NCBI RefSeq assembly: GCF_032598785.1 | Contig: NZ_CP102984.1 | DNA: 64,000 nt | Source of the DNA: Terrisporobacter petrolearius | Lineage (GTDB): Bacteria; Bacillota; Clostridia; Peptostreptococcales; Peptostreptococcaceae | Direction: 5' to 3' (one strand) | Shown here: piece by piece, positions 29,051-37,212 of the stretch | Layout of the letters: the number at the start of each line of letters is the position of its first letter | Numbering within the stretch: the stretch's first letter is position 1 | Made by a program: the position numbers and the translations under genes | The notes under the pieces: model-generated | What the model was told of the DNA's origin: nothing | The model's input: only the letters and a program-made list of their open reading frames with translations | The model's database searches: none

Positions 29051-30509
29051 TGTGAAAAAAACTCTGTAAATAACAAAATTCAACAGCTTTCTATGATAAT
29101 ATTTAATTATTATAGGAGGCTGTTTTATTATGGGAAAAAGAAAACAAAAGCTTAGCGAAGGAAAAAGAAATATCATAGCAAATTTAATTGAAGAGTATGA
29201 TATTCAAAGCGCTGAAGATATACAAGAAGCCTTAAAAGATCTACTTGGCGGAACTATAGAGAGCATGCTTAAGGCGGAGCTAGATAATCACTTAGGGTAT
29301 GAACCTTATGAAAGAACTGAATCTAGTAATTCACGTAACGGTAGTAAGCCTAAAATGGTTAGAAGCCAATATGGTGAATTTGAAATTGATGTACCACAAG
29401 ACCGCGAAAATACTTTTGAGCCACAGTTAGTAAAAAAAAGACAAAAAGACATTTCAAGTATCGAACAAAAAATAATTTCTATGTATGCTAGAGGGCTATC
29501 AACTCGTCAAATCTCAGATCAAATTGATGATATATATGGATTTGAAGTTAGCGAAGGTATGGTCTCTGATATAACCGATAGGTTACTTCCTGAAATAAAA
29601 GATTGGCAACAGCGTCCGCTGAGTGAGGTTTATCCTATAATATTTATTGATGCTGTTCATTTTTCGGTGAGAGATAATCATGTAATTAAAAAACTAGCAG
29701 CGTATATTATCCTTGGGGTGAATGAAAATGGTAAAAAAGAGGTTCTAAGTATTCAAATTGGTCAAAATGAAAGCAGTAAATATTGGTTAGGAATTTTAAA
29801 TGAATTAAAAAATAGAGGTGTTAAAGATATTTTAATACTTTGTGCGGATGGACTTACAGGTATAAAAGATTCAATTAATGTAGCCTTTCCAAATACAGAA
29901 TACCAAAGATGTATAGTTCATCAAGTGCGTAACACTTTAAAACATGTATCAGATAAAGATAAAAAAGAATTTGCAAAGGATTTAAAATCAATTTATCATG
30001 CTTCAAATGAAGAACAAGGACATGCGATTATGCTTAGTGTAACAGAAAAATGGCAAAATCATTATCCAAATGCCATGAAAAGTTGGTCAACTAACTGGGA
30101 TGCTATTTGTCCAATTTTTAAATTTTCTGCAGACGTTCGTAAAGTTATATATACAACTAATGCAATTGAAAGTCTCAATAGTAGCTATCGCCGTTTAAAT
30201 CGTCAACGTAGCGTTTTTCCAAGTGATGTATCATTACTTAAAGCATTGTATTTAGCTACTTTTGAAGCAACAAAAAAATGGACCTTACCCCTTAGAAATT
30301 GGGGCAAAGTTTATGGTGAATTATCAATAATGTATGAAGGAAGACTTATTTAAAAAACAAATTATTTCTAAAAAAACACCTTTTTACAAGGTGTACTTGA
30401 CATGCAATTAAATTGGAATTACATTCAAATTAAGGCATGGATACATAATTTTCATATCCACGCCTTAATAAACTTATCATAGAAAGCTATTTACAGAAAA
30501 AACTTCACA
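29051..30509 (+). mobile_element. IS256-family insertion sequence (about 1.46 kb)
   Basis: Imperfect terminal inverted repeats at 29051-29072 and 30488-30509 share TGTGAA at the tips and CTGTAAATA inside (16 of 22 match). A second shared inner block GCTTTCTATGATAA sits 13 nt farther in on the left side. One full transposase lies between. No 8-9 bp target duplication is visible at these ends. The 3' non-coding part contains two hairpins (about 30375-30393 and 30431-30469). Confidence 0.85.
29130..30353 (+). CDS. IS256-family (mutator-type) transposase
   Basis: A 407-residue DDE transposase, full length and apparently intact. The catalytic triad is Asp174 (FIDAVHF), Asp240 (CADGLTG) and Glu347 (TTNAIESLNS). 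The RCIVHQVRN block and the N-terminal HTH region (RGLSTRQISDQIDDIYG) are typical. AGGAGG lies 10 nt before the ATG. Both termini of the element are present, so it may be active. Confidence 0.96.
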   Translation: MGKRKQKLSEGKRNIIANLIEEYDIQSAEDIQEALKDLLGGTIESMLKAELDNHLGYEPYERTESSNSRNGSKPKMVRSQYGEFEIDVPQDRENTFEPQLVKKRQKDISSIEQKIISMYARGLSTRQISDQIDDIYGFEVSEGMVSDITDRLLPEIKDWQQRPLSEVYPIIFIDAVHFSVRDNHVIKKLAAYIILGVNENGKKEVLSIQIGQNESSKYWLGILNELKNRGVKDILILCADGLTGIKDSINVAFPNTEYQRCIVHQVRNTLKHVSDKDKKEFAKDLKSIYHASNEEQGHAIMLSVTEKWQNHYPNAMKSWSTNWDAICPIFKFSADVRKVIYTTNAIESLNSSYRRLNRQRSVFPSDVSLLKALYLATFEATKKWTLPLRNWGKVYGELSIMYEGRLI

Positions 30510-30523
30510 GTCTCTTTTTATTT

Positions 30524-31528
30524 TTAATCTTCTACGTTAGAAAGTATTTTTATTTTTTTCATAAGTTTATCAAATTGTTCTGGTGTTATTGATTGTTGCC
30601 CATCAGATAAAGCCTTTTGAGGATTATTGTGGACTTCTATCATAAGACCATCACACCCTGCAACTACAGCAGCTTTTGACATAGACTCCACGTATTCGCT
30701 ACTTCCAGTTCCATGACTTGGATCTACTATTATAGGTAAATGTGAATGTTTTTTTACTACAGGAATAGCGCTTAAATCTAAAGTATTTCTAGTATATGTT
30801 TCAAAAGTCCTTATTCCCCTTTCACATAAAATTATATTTTCATTACCACCTGCCATAATATGCTCTGCGCTAAGAAGCCATTCTTCTATTGTTGAAGAAA
30901 GCCCTCTTTTTAATATTATAGGCTTATCCGTTTTTCCTACTTGTTTTAACAAATCATAGTTTTGCATATTTCTTGCACCTATTTGTATTATGTCAACAAT
31001 ATCCATAAATTCATCTAAATAACTAATTGACATAAGCTCAGATATAATAGGAAGGCCTGTTTCTTTCTTTGCAACTTCCATTAGCTTAAGTCCATCTAGC
31101 TCTAATCCTTGGAAACTGTATGGAGAGGTTCTCGGCTTAAAGGCTCCTCCTCTTAAAAAGTTAGCTCCACTTTTTTTTACTTTTCTTGCAATGTCAACAA
31201 TTTGCTCTTCACTTTCTACTGCGCAAGGACCAGCTATTATTCCAAGGTGTTTATTTCCAATTTTATTATCATTTATATTTATAATGGTATCTTCTGGATG
31301 AAATAATCTATTTGCTTTTTTATATGGTTCTTCAACCTTTAATATTTTCCATACACATTTTAAATTTTTAACTATTTCTAAATCAGATTCTGATGCATCT
31401 CCTAATATACCTATAACACAGTTGTGTTTTCCTTTTGACACATTAACGCCTAAATTTTTATTTGTTATATAATTTACTACTTGATTTATATCGTCACTAG
31501 TGTAGTCTTTTTCCATTACTACAATCAT
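30524..31528 (-). CDS. aroF: 3-deoxy-7-phosphoheptulonate (DAHP) synthase, type I-beta
   Basis: First enzyme of the shikimate pathway (PEP plus erythrose-4-phosphate). The 334-residue protein has an N-terminal ferredoxin/ACT-like domain (about 1-70), which in relatives carries feedback control. The barrel follows with GIIAGPCAVES, RGGAFKPRTSPYSFQG, ILKRGLSS and IVDPSHGTG. The start has GGGAGG. The chorismate mutase gene lies 17 nt upstream, so enzyme and regulatory domain may act together. After the stop only 14 nt separate it from the IS256 end, leaving no terminator of its own. Confidence 0.95.
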   Translation of the reverse strand: MIVVMEKDYTSDDINQVVNYITNKNLGVNVSKGKHNCVIGILGDASESDLEIVKNLKCVWKILKVEEPYKKANRLFHPEDTIININDNKIGNKHLGIIAGPCAVESEEQIVDIARKVKKSGANFLRGGAFKPRTSPYSFQGLELDGLKLMEVAKKETGLPIISELMSISYLDEFMDIVDIIQIGARNMQNYDLLKQVGKTDKPIILKRGLSSTIEEWLLSAEHIMAGGNENIILCERGIRTFETYTRNTLDLSAIPVVKKHSHLPIIVDPSHGTGSSEYVESMSKAAVVAGCDGLMIEVHNNPQKALSDGQQSITPEQFDKLMKKIKILSNVED

Positions 31529-31545
31529 AGTTTGCCTCCCTCTAT

Positions 31546-31818
31546 TTAGCGGTGATTTTCTTCATTTTGTATCAGTTTGCTTAAATTCATTAAATTTCTA
31601 AAAAATCCTTCTAATACAAATCTGTAGTCCTTGTTTTTTAAATAAGATAAATTCTTTTGAATAACTTCTTCTTCTCTTCTAGCATTTAAAATACCTATTT
31701 CTTGTTCTTTTTTGCATCTTGATATTTCTCTAGATATATCCATACGTCTTTCAAATAATTCAGTTATCTGCTTATCTATTTCATCTATTTCGTCTCTGTA
31801 CTTCTTTAAGTTGTCCAT
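31546..31818 (-). CDS. chorismate mutase (AroQ type)
   Basis: A 90-residue all-helical chorismate mutase converting chorismate to prephenate. The first helix has the IDEIDKQITELFERRMDISR pattern with conserved Arg/Lys, followed by ARREEEVI. It is encoded just before DAHP synthase; in several Firmicutes a mutase domain acts as the allosteric sensor of that enzyme. The start has AAAGGA. A terminator hairpin lies only 29 nt upstream, suggesting attenuation. Confidence 0.9.
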   Translation of the reverse strand: MDNLKKYRDEIDEIDKQITELFERRMDISREISRCKKEQEIGILNARREEEVIQKNLSYLKNKDYRFVLEGFFRNLMNLSKLIQNEENHR

Positions 31819-31846
31819 AATTTTATTCCTTTCTTATTTAATTTAA

Positions 31847-31949
31847 AAAAGAGAGCTTATGAGCTCTCTAATAATATCTAATTTATATAGATATTTCAAT
31901 AGTTTCTTATTTATTTTATTATTATAAGAAATCTATAAGTATAAGTGAA
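31847..31949 (-). promoter_or_regulatory. promoter and attenuator leader of the chorismate mutase-aroF operon
   Basis: Promoter TTCACT (31944-31949), 17 nt, TATAAT (31921-31926). The roughly 95-nt leader contains a stem AATATCTA / TAGATATT. An intrinsic terminator follows: GAGAGCT-TATG-AGCTCTC stem and T6 on the minus strand, ending about 29 nt before the start codon. No promoter fits between terminator and gene, so transcripts must read through it. No T-box motif and no convincing leader peptide were seen. Confidence 0.55.
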
Positions 31950-32021
31950 CTCAAAATAATGATCTTCCTTTTACTTATTATTTTATCAAGTCATTTTAGT
32001 TATTCCATATTTATTAAAAAC

Positions 32022-32753
32022 TTATCGTACAAAAAAAGCATTCATCAAACTATGTATAAATATACATAAATAAGTATCTTTATATTTTATTTTAACCATT
32101 CCAAGTATAAATGCTATTATTAAACCAAAGAACACCTTTGAAATAATTATATCGATTGTAAAAAATGAACTACCAACTACACTTAGGTTCTGACTTACTA
32201 TGTCCCAATAACCTATTTTAAATAAAGCTGATAACAAACTTACAATTACTAAAACTTTTTTTTCATCTTTTTGAAAACTTCTAATATAGTTCCATATGTA
32301 ATCTCTAAAAATCACTTCTTCAAATATAGGTTGAGCTATTAAAGCTAATGTAAGTATTATCAAGTTAGATGATACATATCCTCCATAAAAGTATGGAGAT
32401 ACAAATATGGCACATAAAGCGATACCACCTAATATTAATCTAATTTTTTTATTATCATATCTGTTATTTAACTTAACCAACCTTTGTCCTGGCGGATTGA
32501 ATAAATCATTTCCTCTCAAAATAAGAGAAAAACTTATACCAACTAACATAATAGATATAATGTTAGCAATATTAACATTTTCCAATGTGAAGTTTAACTG
32601 ACTTAAAAATATATATTTTATAATTACCCTAGCAATCTGTACTATAACCATCAAAATAATAGCATCTAGAACATATTCTTTATTTTTAGAAATATATCTA
32701 TCTTCTTTTATATCCACACATATCACCCACAATTTATTTTGTATAGTATTCAT
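32022..32753 (-). CDS. CPBP-family intramembrane protein (Abi/CAAX protease-like)
   Basis: A polytopic protein of 243 residues with about six hydrophobic segments. Motif 1 is FEEVIFRDYIW (EExxxR) and the final motif is HSLMNAFF. The middle motif, normally FxxxH, reads ALFKIGYWD, so a predicted metal/catalytic His is absent. It may be a divergent or inactive member. The ATG at 32751-32753 has no ribosome site and overlaps an extended -10 (TGCTATAAT). GTG at 32715-32717 is preceded by GGGTGA and may be the true start. Function is unknown. Confidence 0.75.
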   Translation of the reverse strand: MNTIQNKLWVICVDIKEDRYISKNKEYVLDAIILMVIVQIARVIIKYIFLSQLNFTLENVNIANIISIMLVGISFSLILRGNDLFNPPGQRLVKLNNRYDNKKIRLILGGIALCAIFVSPYFYGGYVSSNLIILTLALIAQPIFEEVIFRDYIWNYIRSFQKDEKKVLVIVSLLSALFKIGYWDIVSQNLSVVGSSFFTIDIIISKVFFGLIIAFILGMVKIKYKDTYLCIFIHSLMNAFFVR

Positions 32754-32811
32754 TATAGCACAGTATTAGTAATATATAGAAATATAAAATCATAATAATT
32801 TAAGTCTTTAA

Positions 32812-33123
32812 TTAGTCGTATAATCCATTTAAAACTCTACAAACTGTTGCTTTACTCCATGAAGTTTCCTTTGATATTTCTCGATAGCTAAGCCCATCAT
32901 TTCTTAGCTCTTTTATTTGCTCAATATCTGAGTCTTTAATTTGCTTTTCTTTTGGTTTCAAATTGTTTCTTAATAATTTTAAATGCTCTATCTCCTCTTT
33001 TAAGCTCTCTATTTCCATTTGCTTTGCTCTTAATTTTTCTTCATAAGCATCTCTCATTTCATTAAACTCTTTAATATAATTAACTTTCCAATCATCTTGT
33101 GATTTTGTTTTAAATAATCCCAT
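32812..33123 (-). CDS. coiled-coil protein with resolvase-type helix-turn-helix
   Basis: A 103-residue protein: charged coiled coil at about 17-55 (EKLRAKQMEIESLKEEIEHL) and a C-terminal HTH (IKELRNDGLSYREISKETSW then SKATVCRVLNG) like that of Hin-type recombinases. No catalytic domain. Probably a small DNA-binding regulator or structural protein. Start with AGAGGTG 7 nt upstream. No partner gene is adjacent. Confidence 0.72.
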   Translation of the reverse strand: MGLFKTKSQDDWKVNYIKEFNEMRDAYEEKLRAKQMEIESLKEEIEHLKLLRNNLKPKEKQIKDSDIEQIKELRNDGLSYREISKETSWSKATVCRVLNGLYD

Positions 33124-33517
33124 TTTATAACACCTCTATTCATATTTATTTCCTTCAATATATGATAGTTTCTTTATTTACAATGAAATCCCTTGTAATT
33201 CACAAGTAAATCTATTCTAAAAATTAGGCTAAAATTCAACCTTTTTTATTAATTTTCAAAATATTATTTTATTTTTCTATGTATTAAGAGTATCTTCTTG
33301 GTTAAATATTAAAATAATAACATTTAATTTGCATTGACGTAGGATTTATTCTTCTAATGTGATATTATAAATTAGATAAAAAATATATAAAATTAACTTC
33401 TCTTTTCATACTCTATATCTTTCCTATGGCTTTAAACTAATATATAGGAACTTTTATTTAGATATATTTGTTACTTAAAATTTAGAGAAGTAAAATTTAT
33501 AAAGAGAGGTCGTAAAT
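33124..33517 (+). promoter_or_regulatory. intergenic region with long leader of the DEAD-box helicase gene
   Basis: No gene seen. A dyad CTTGT-AATTC-ACAAG (33193-33207) lies near the upstream HTH gene. A TTGACG (33334-33339) and an extended -10 TGATATTAT (-10 at 33363-33368) lie farther down. The implied leader is about 145 nt. In it, ACTTCTCTTTT (33396-33406) can pair either with AGAGAAGT (33484-33491) or with the ribosome site region AAAGAGAGGT (33501-33510), a possible temperature- or protein-sensitive switch. Confidence 0.4.
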
Positions 33518-34624
33518 ATGAATTTTAAAGAATTAGGCATAGGTAATGACTTAGTAAATGAGTTAAGTCAAATAGGAATAAAAGCTCCTACACCTATACA
33601 AGAAGAAGCTATTCCTTTAATTTTAAATAAAAAAGATATAATTGCTCAATCTCAAACTGGTACAGGTAAAACCTTCGCTTTCTTATTACCAATGTTTGAG
33701 GATATTAATCCAAAAGATAATAATATTCAAGGATTGATTATTACTCCAACTAGAGAACTTGCTATTCAAATCAGTGAAGCTGCTCAAAAATTAAATAAAG
33801 CTAAGGAAATAAATATATTAGCTGCTTACGGTGGAAAAGATATAAAATCTCAATTAAATAAATTAAAAAGAAGTATTCATTTAGTAATTGCTACTCCCGG
33901 TAGACTATTGGATCATATAGATAGAGATTCTATAAACCTTAGTAAGTTAAAAACACTTGTTATAGATGAAGCTGACCAAATGCTTTTAATGGGCTTTAAG
34001 AACGAAATGGAAGCCATTATAAAAGAAACTAATAAAAAAAGACAAACTTTGTGTTTTTCAGCAACTATGGATTCTGATGTAAAGAAACTAGCTTATAGGC
34101 ATACAAAAGAGCCTGCTGAAATAACTATCAAAAGCAAAGAAATTACTATCGATACTATAAAACAAGAAGTTGTCGAAACTATAGATAGACATAAAAAAGA
34201 TGCTTTATGTAAAGTGTTGAATGAAGATAATCCATTTATGGCAATTATTTTTTGTAGAACAAAAAGAAGAGTTGATGCTTTAGAAGAGTCTCTTGCTATT
34301 GATGGCTATAATTGTGAAAAATTACATAGTGATATTTCTCAAGCTAAGCGTGAGAGAATAATGAAATCTTTTAGAAAAGCTGATATTCAATATCTAATCG
34401 CTACAGATGTAGCATCTAGAGGGCTTGATATTACTGGTATAACTCATATTTATAACTACGATATCCCAGAAACTAGTGAAGATTATATTCATCGTATAGG
34501 TAGAACTGGTAGAGCTGGAGAAGATGGTTATACTTGTATGTTTGTTGATCCTAAAAACACTAGAACATTAGAAGAAATTGAAAGCAATATTAAATATAAG
34601 ATCCCTAGGAGAGTTTTAAAATAA
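33518..34624 (+). CDS. DEAD-box ATP-dependent RNA helicase
   Basis: A 368-residue core helicase without long extensions. It has the Q motif (APTPIQEEAIPLIL), motif I SQTGTGKT, PTRELA, DEAD (near 149-152), SAT and HRIGRTGRAG in order. Such short helicases in Firmicutes act in ribosome assembly, mRNA decay and cold adaptation. AGAGAGG lies 8 nt before the ATG. Monocistronic, closed by a strong terminator. Confidence 0.93.
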   Translation: MNFKELGIGNDLVNELSQIGIKAPTPIQEEAIPLILNKKDIIAQSQTGTGKTFAFLLPMFEDINPKDNNIQGLIITPTRELAIQISEAAQKLNKAKEINILAAYGGKDIKSQLNKLKRSIHLVIATPGRLLDHIDRDSINLSKLKTLVIDEADQMLLMGFKNEMEAIIKETNKKRQTLCFSATMDSDVKKLAYRHTKEPAEITIKSKEITIDTIKQEVVETIDRHKKDALCKVLNEDNPFMAIIFCRTKRRVDALEESLAIDGYNCEKLHSDISQAKRERIMKSFRKADIQYLIATDVASRGLDITGITHIYNYDIPETSEDYIHRIGRTGRAGEDGYTCMFVDPKNTRTLEEIESNIKYKIPRRVLK

Positions 34625-34633
34625 GTTCAATAT

Positions 34634-34667
34634 AAAAAACCTATCTAATTGTAGATAGGTTTTTTTA
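34634..34667. terminator. bidirectional terminator after the helicase gene
   Basis: 14-bp perfect stem AAAAAACCTATCTA with 4-nt loop and T-run, between convergent genes. Confidence 0.82.
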
Positions 34668-35021
34668 ATTGTGATCAATCATAAATTTAAATTTAATACA
34701 TAAATCATGTTTACATAGATCTATCAACTTGTAAGCCACATGGTTTTTGGGCTCATTATCATTCTCATCTTCATCAATACCAACAGATACTATTTTTTGC
34801 TTTTCATAATCAAATTTAATATTAATATTAGGTGTATAAAAGTCTTTTATATCCACAGAAAAGTCATATAATTTATCTTCTTGCTTTCTTTCAATACCCT
34901 TAATTACTAAATGTTTATTTTCAAATAACAAATTATCACCATCCTTATATAATCTATGTTTTCCACACTTAGAAAATTTATAAATAAAAAACAGTATTAA
35001 TTTATTAATACTGTTTTTCAT
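34665..35021 (-). CDS. hypothetical protein, start uncertain
   Basis: I do not recognise a family. The frame encodes up to 118 residues, rich in Lys, Asp and beta-strand-like segments (LVIKGIERKQ, NINIKFDYEKQKIVSVGIDE). The only ATG (35019-35021) has no ribosome site, and its first dozen codons form the arms of a terminator-like hairpin. TTG near 34931 follows AAGGATGGTGA and could be the real start (about 88 residues). The C-terminal part looks like a true protein; expression is uncertain. Confidence 0.45.
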   Translation of the reverse strand: MKNSINKLILFFIYKFSKCGKHRLYKDGDNLLFENKHLVIKGIERKQEDKLYDFSVDIKDFYTPNINIKFDYEKQKIVSVGIDEDENDNEPKNHVAYKLIDLCKHDLCIKFKFMIDHN

Positions 35022-35023
35022 AT
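34990..35023 (-). terminator. probable terminator of the yaiI-like gene
   Basis: Perfect stem AAAAACAGTATTAAT / ATTAATACTGTTTTT about 22 nt after the stop of the gene at 35044-35490. It overlaps the annotated start of the next frame. Confidence 0.6.
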
Positions 35024-35043
35024 TTTTTTATTATAAAATTCTT

Positions 35044-35490
35044 TTAAATACTAATAAAAGATCTTTTACAAACTTCAACTAAAGTCTTTTCAAAATTAAT
35101 ATTATCTTCCATAGATCTTTTCTTAGGTCCTTTAACTCTACCTCCACTTTTTCTGATTTTCTTAGAAATATGTCTGTTATAAAGTAACCTATCAATATTG
35201 TCATTTGTATAGATTAAACCATTTTGATTTATAACATAGGACGCCTTATTAATTGCCATTGCTGCTAAACCGTAATCTTGTGTTATAACCATATCCTCTT
35301 TTTGAAGAAGGTTTATAAGGGCAAAATCAACGGAATCTGCTCCTTTTGAAAACACCATTGTTTTTGCTCCTTCTTTATTAAAAACATGCGAAGTATCACA
35401 CATTATAATTACATCTAAATTAAATTGTTTTGACACCTTTATTGTCAAATCTATTACAGGACATCCATCTCCATCAATTAATATTTTCAT
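35044..35490 (-). CDS. YaiI/YqxD family (DUF188) protein
   Basis: A 148-residue protein of the UPF0178 family, which has a PIN-like nuclease fold but no proven function. It starts with MKILIDGDGCPV. Family blocks are KGADSVDFALINL, VITQDYGLAA and RKSGGRVKGPKKR. GGAGA lies 5 nt before the ATG. It follows rsgI by 15 nt and may be cotranscribed with sigI-rsgI, though a functional link is not expected. Confidence 0.88.
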   Translation of the reverse strand: MKILIDGDGCPVIDLTIKVSKQFNLDVIIMCDTSHVFNKEGAKTMVFSKGADSVDFALINLLQKEDMVITQDYGLAAMAINKASYVINQNGLIYTNDNIDRLLYNRHISKKIRKSGGRVKGPKKRSMEDNINFEKTLVEVCKRSFISI

Positions 35491-35505
35491 ATTATCTCCT
35501 ATTTT

Positions 35506-36360
35506 TTAATCATCATCTTCATCTTCGTCGTCATCGTCATCATGGTCATCATCGTCGTCTTCATCATCAGATTCATTTTCAGTTCTATCTTCTAACTCAT
35601 CTTGCAACTCATCCATGACTTCTTCATTTAGATAAACATTATCTTTACCATTTGTACCTAAAAGAGCCATAATTTCATCAACAGACATTTTTTCTATGGT
35701 ATCTCCTAAAGTATCTTCATCTAGATCACATAACGCTTCATATCTACCTATACTTACACCTTTTTCCTTTGCAAGTGCTATATCTTCTTCATTTCCCTTT
35801 AGATAAACAAACTTTGTATTATTTAATCCTTTACTAACTGTATCTTTTACTTCACTTTCATATTTATCATTGCTAATTTTATTAGTAAAAGTAAATCCTA
35901 CTATACCTTCTTTACTATCACCATGGTTTTTACTTAAATATTTCTCTAAGATATTTATACCTTCTTCTAATGTTTTGCCCTTTAATTCTTCTAAATTAAT
36001 TGTCTTTCCATCATCGTTAACTCCATAAACATTAACTATATTTTTATTTTTATCCAATTCAAACTCAATACTTGGATTAATATCTATGGACATTAAAGCA
36101 TAAGCTCCACCTGTAGTATTATTTTTTACTATAGGTACTACTAATAATACTAGCATTGCAGCAATAGTTAAAATAGGTATTATTTTATTTTTCATAGTAT
36201 TTCTACTTTTAGTTAATTCATATAAATCCTCTTCTAAGAAAAATATTGTATCTCCAACTTGCATGTTTTCCTTATTTCTTATCCTAACAACAGTAGAGTC
36301 GTCTTTTAGAACTAAGGAATACTTTTCTTTTATTTCAAGTATAATTCCTTTATTATACAT
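35506..36360 (-). CDS. rsgI: anti-sigma-I factor RsgI-like, with acidic tail
   Basis: A 284-residue membrane anti-sigma factor. An N-terminal cytosolic RsgI domain (about 1-50, GIILEIKEKYSLVLKDDSTV) is followed by a transmembrane helix (about 60-78). The outside domain opens with SIDINPSIEFELDKNKNIV, typical of the family. The last 25 or so residues are almost all Asp and Glu with one His. In clostridia the outside domain often senses polysaccharide; here no carbohydrate-binding domain is seen. It follows sigI by 8 nt, with an AGGT-type ribosome site inside the sigI end. Confidence 0.88.
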   Translation of the reverse strand: MYNKGIILEIKEKYSLVLKDDSTVVRIRNKENMQVGDTIFFLEEDLYELTKSRNTMKNKIIPILTIAAMLVLLVVPIVKNNTTGGAYALMSIDINPSIEFELDKNKNIVNVYGVNDDGKTINLEELKGKTLEEGINILEKYLSKNHGDSKEGIVGFTFTNKISNDKYESEVKDTVSKGLNNTKFVYLKGNEEDIALAKEKGVSIGRYEALCDLDEDTLGDTIEKMSVDEIMALLGTNGKDNVYLNEEVMDELQDELEDRTENESDDEDDDDDHDDDDDEDEDDD

Positions 36361-36368
36361 AATTCAAC

Positions 36369-37019
36369 CTACCTTTTTATCCATAATTTTAAATTTCTAT
36401 AATTCTTATCAAATATTATAATTACTGTAATAATAAACTTTTTACTGCCTTTAATTATTTTTTCTGTCACATTAAATTGTAGTGAAATTCTTTTTATTGG
36501 TAATCTCTTTTTTTCATACATAAAATCTACTAGGGGTTTTTCTCTACTGACTTTTTCAGATAAGTTTATAGCATTTTCTCTTGTTTTTTTATGTTTTGGA
36601 GCATCATCAACTAAATCCTCAAAATCAAAACCAAATTCCTTCATATTCATTTTTAAATTTTCTATTTCATCTTTTAAATAATTTTGATTTTCTACAGGAT
36701 TAATAATTTCTTCACTAAATTCTATTCCTTCCTCTTTTAAACTTTCTAAGGATGGATCTAAACGATGTTTGTTTTCTTTTAGTAAATAATTTTTTATTCT
36801 ACTACTTATTACTAAACTTGCGAAAGGTAGAAATGGACCTTTATCTTCACTATATTTTTTCATAGCTTCATGAAATGCCAGTACACCTATACTAAACTCT
36901 TCATCATTTTCAATTGAAACATACCTCTTAGTCACTTTACTTATTGATTTAATGATAAAAGAAAAATGTTCTTCTATAAATTCATTTTCCTCTATGAAAT
37001 TGCTTCTTTTTAAATTCAT
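36369..37019 (-). CDS. sigI: RNA polymerase sigma factor SigI
   Basis: A 216-residue sigma-70-related factor of the SigI group. Region 2 reads SIGVLAFHEAMKKYSEDKGP and FLPFASLVISSRIKNYL. The C-terminal DNA-binding domain includes KRISLQFNVTEKIIKGSKK. Paired with the anti-sigma rsgI. Start has AAAGGAAG. I looked for the usual SigI autoregulatory promoter upstream and saw no clear match. Confidence 0.9.
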   Translation of the reverse strand: MNLKRSNFIEENEFIEEHFSFIIKSISKVTKRYVSIENDEEFSIGVLAFHEAMKKYSEDKGPFLPFASLVISSRIKNYLLKENKHRLDPSLESLKEEGIEFSEEIINPVENQNYLKDEIENLKMNMKEFGFDFEDLVDDAPKHKKTRENAINLSEKVSREKPLVDFMYEKKRLPIKRISLQFNVTEKIIKGSKKFIITVIIIFDKNYRNLKLWIKR

Positions 37020-37185
37020 TTATCTTCCTTTCTTTGTAATTTATATTAACTCGTTTATTATAATTAAAATTGTAATCCTACTTTTATAGCAAAAGAATCC
37101 AACTTCAATTCCTTTTATATTATATAATACAATTATTATCTATTATTTAGGTACTTTTTCCCTTATTAACATAATTTTTTAACAA

Positions 37186-37212
37186 AAAAAGAGATTTAAA
37201 AAATCTCTTTTA
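37186..37212 (-). terminator. terminator of the aldo/keto reductase gene
   Basis: AAAGAGATT / AATCTCTTT stem overlapping the stop codon, with an A7 run on the left that gives a U-tract on the minus strand. Confidence 0.75.

Noticed and set aside
30370..30470. Small RNA from the two hairpins at the IS256 3' end
   Set aside because: They lie inside the element downstream of the transposase and lack promoter signals; more simply part of the IS end.
31861..32020. T-box leader for the aromatic operon
   Set aside because: The conserved T-box sequence and specifier stem are absent; only a terminator and a simple stem are visible.
35506..35580. Triplet-repeat expansion or repeat locus
   Set aside because: The GAT/GAC repetition is the acidic tail of RsgI in frame, not an independent repeat element.
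35430..35618. Plus-strand His-rich 62-codon frame
   Set aside because: Mirror of the Asp/Glu tail codons of rsgI; no ribosome site and composition explained by the opposite strand.
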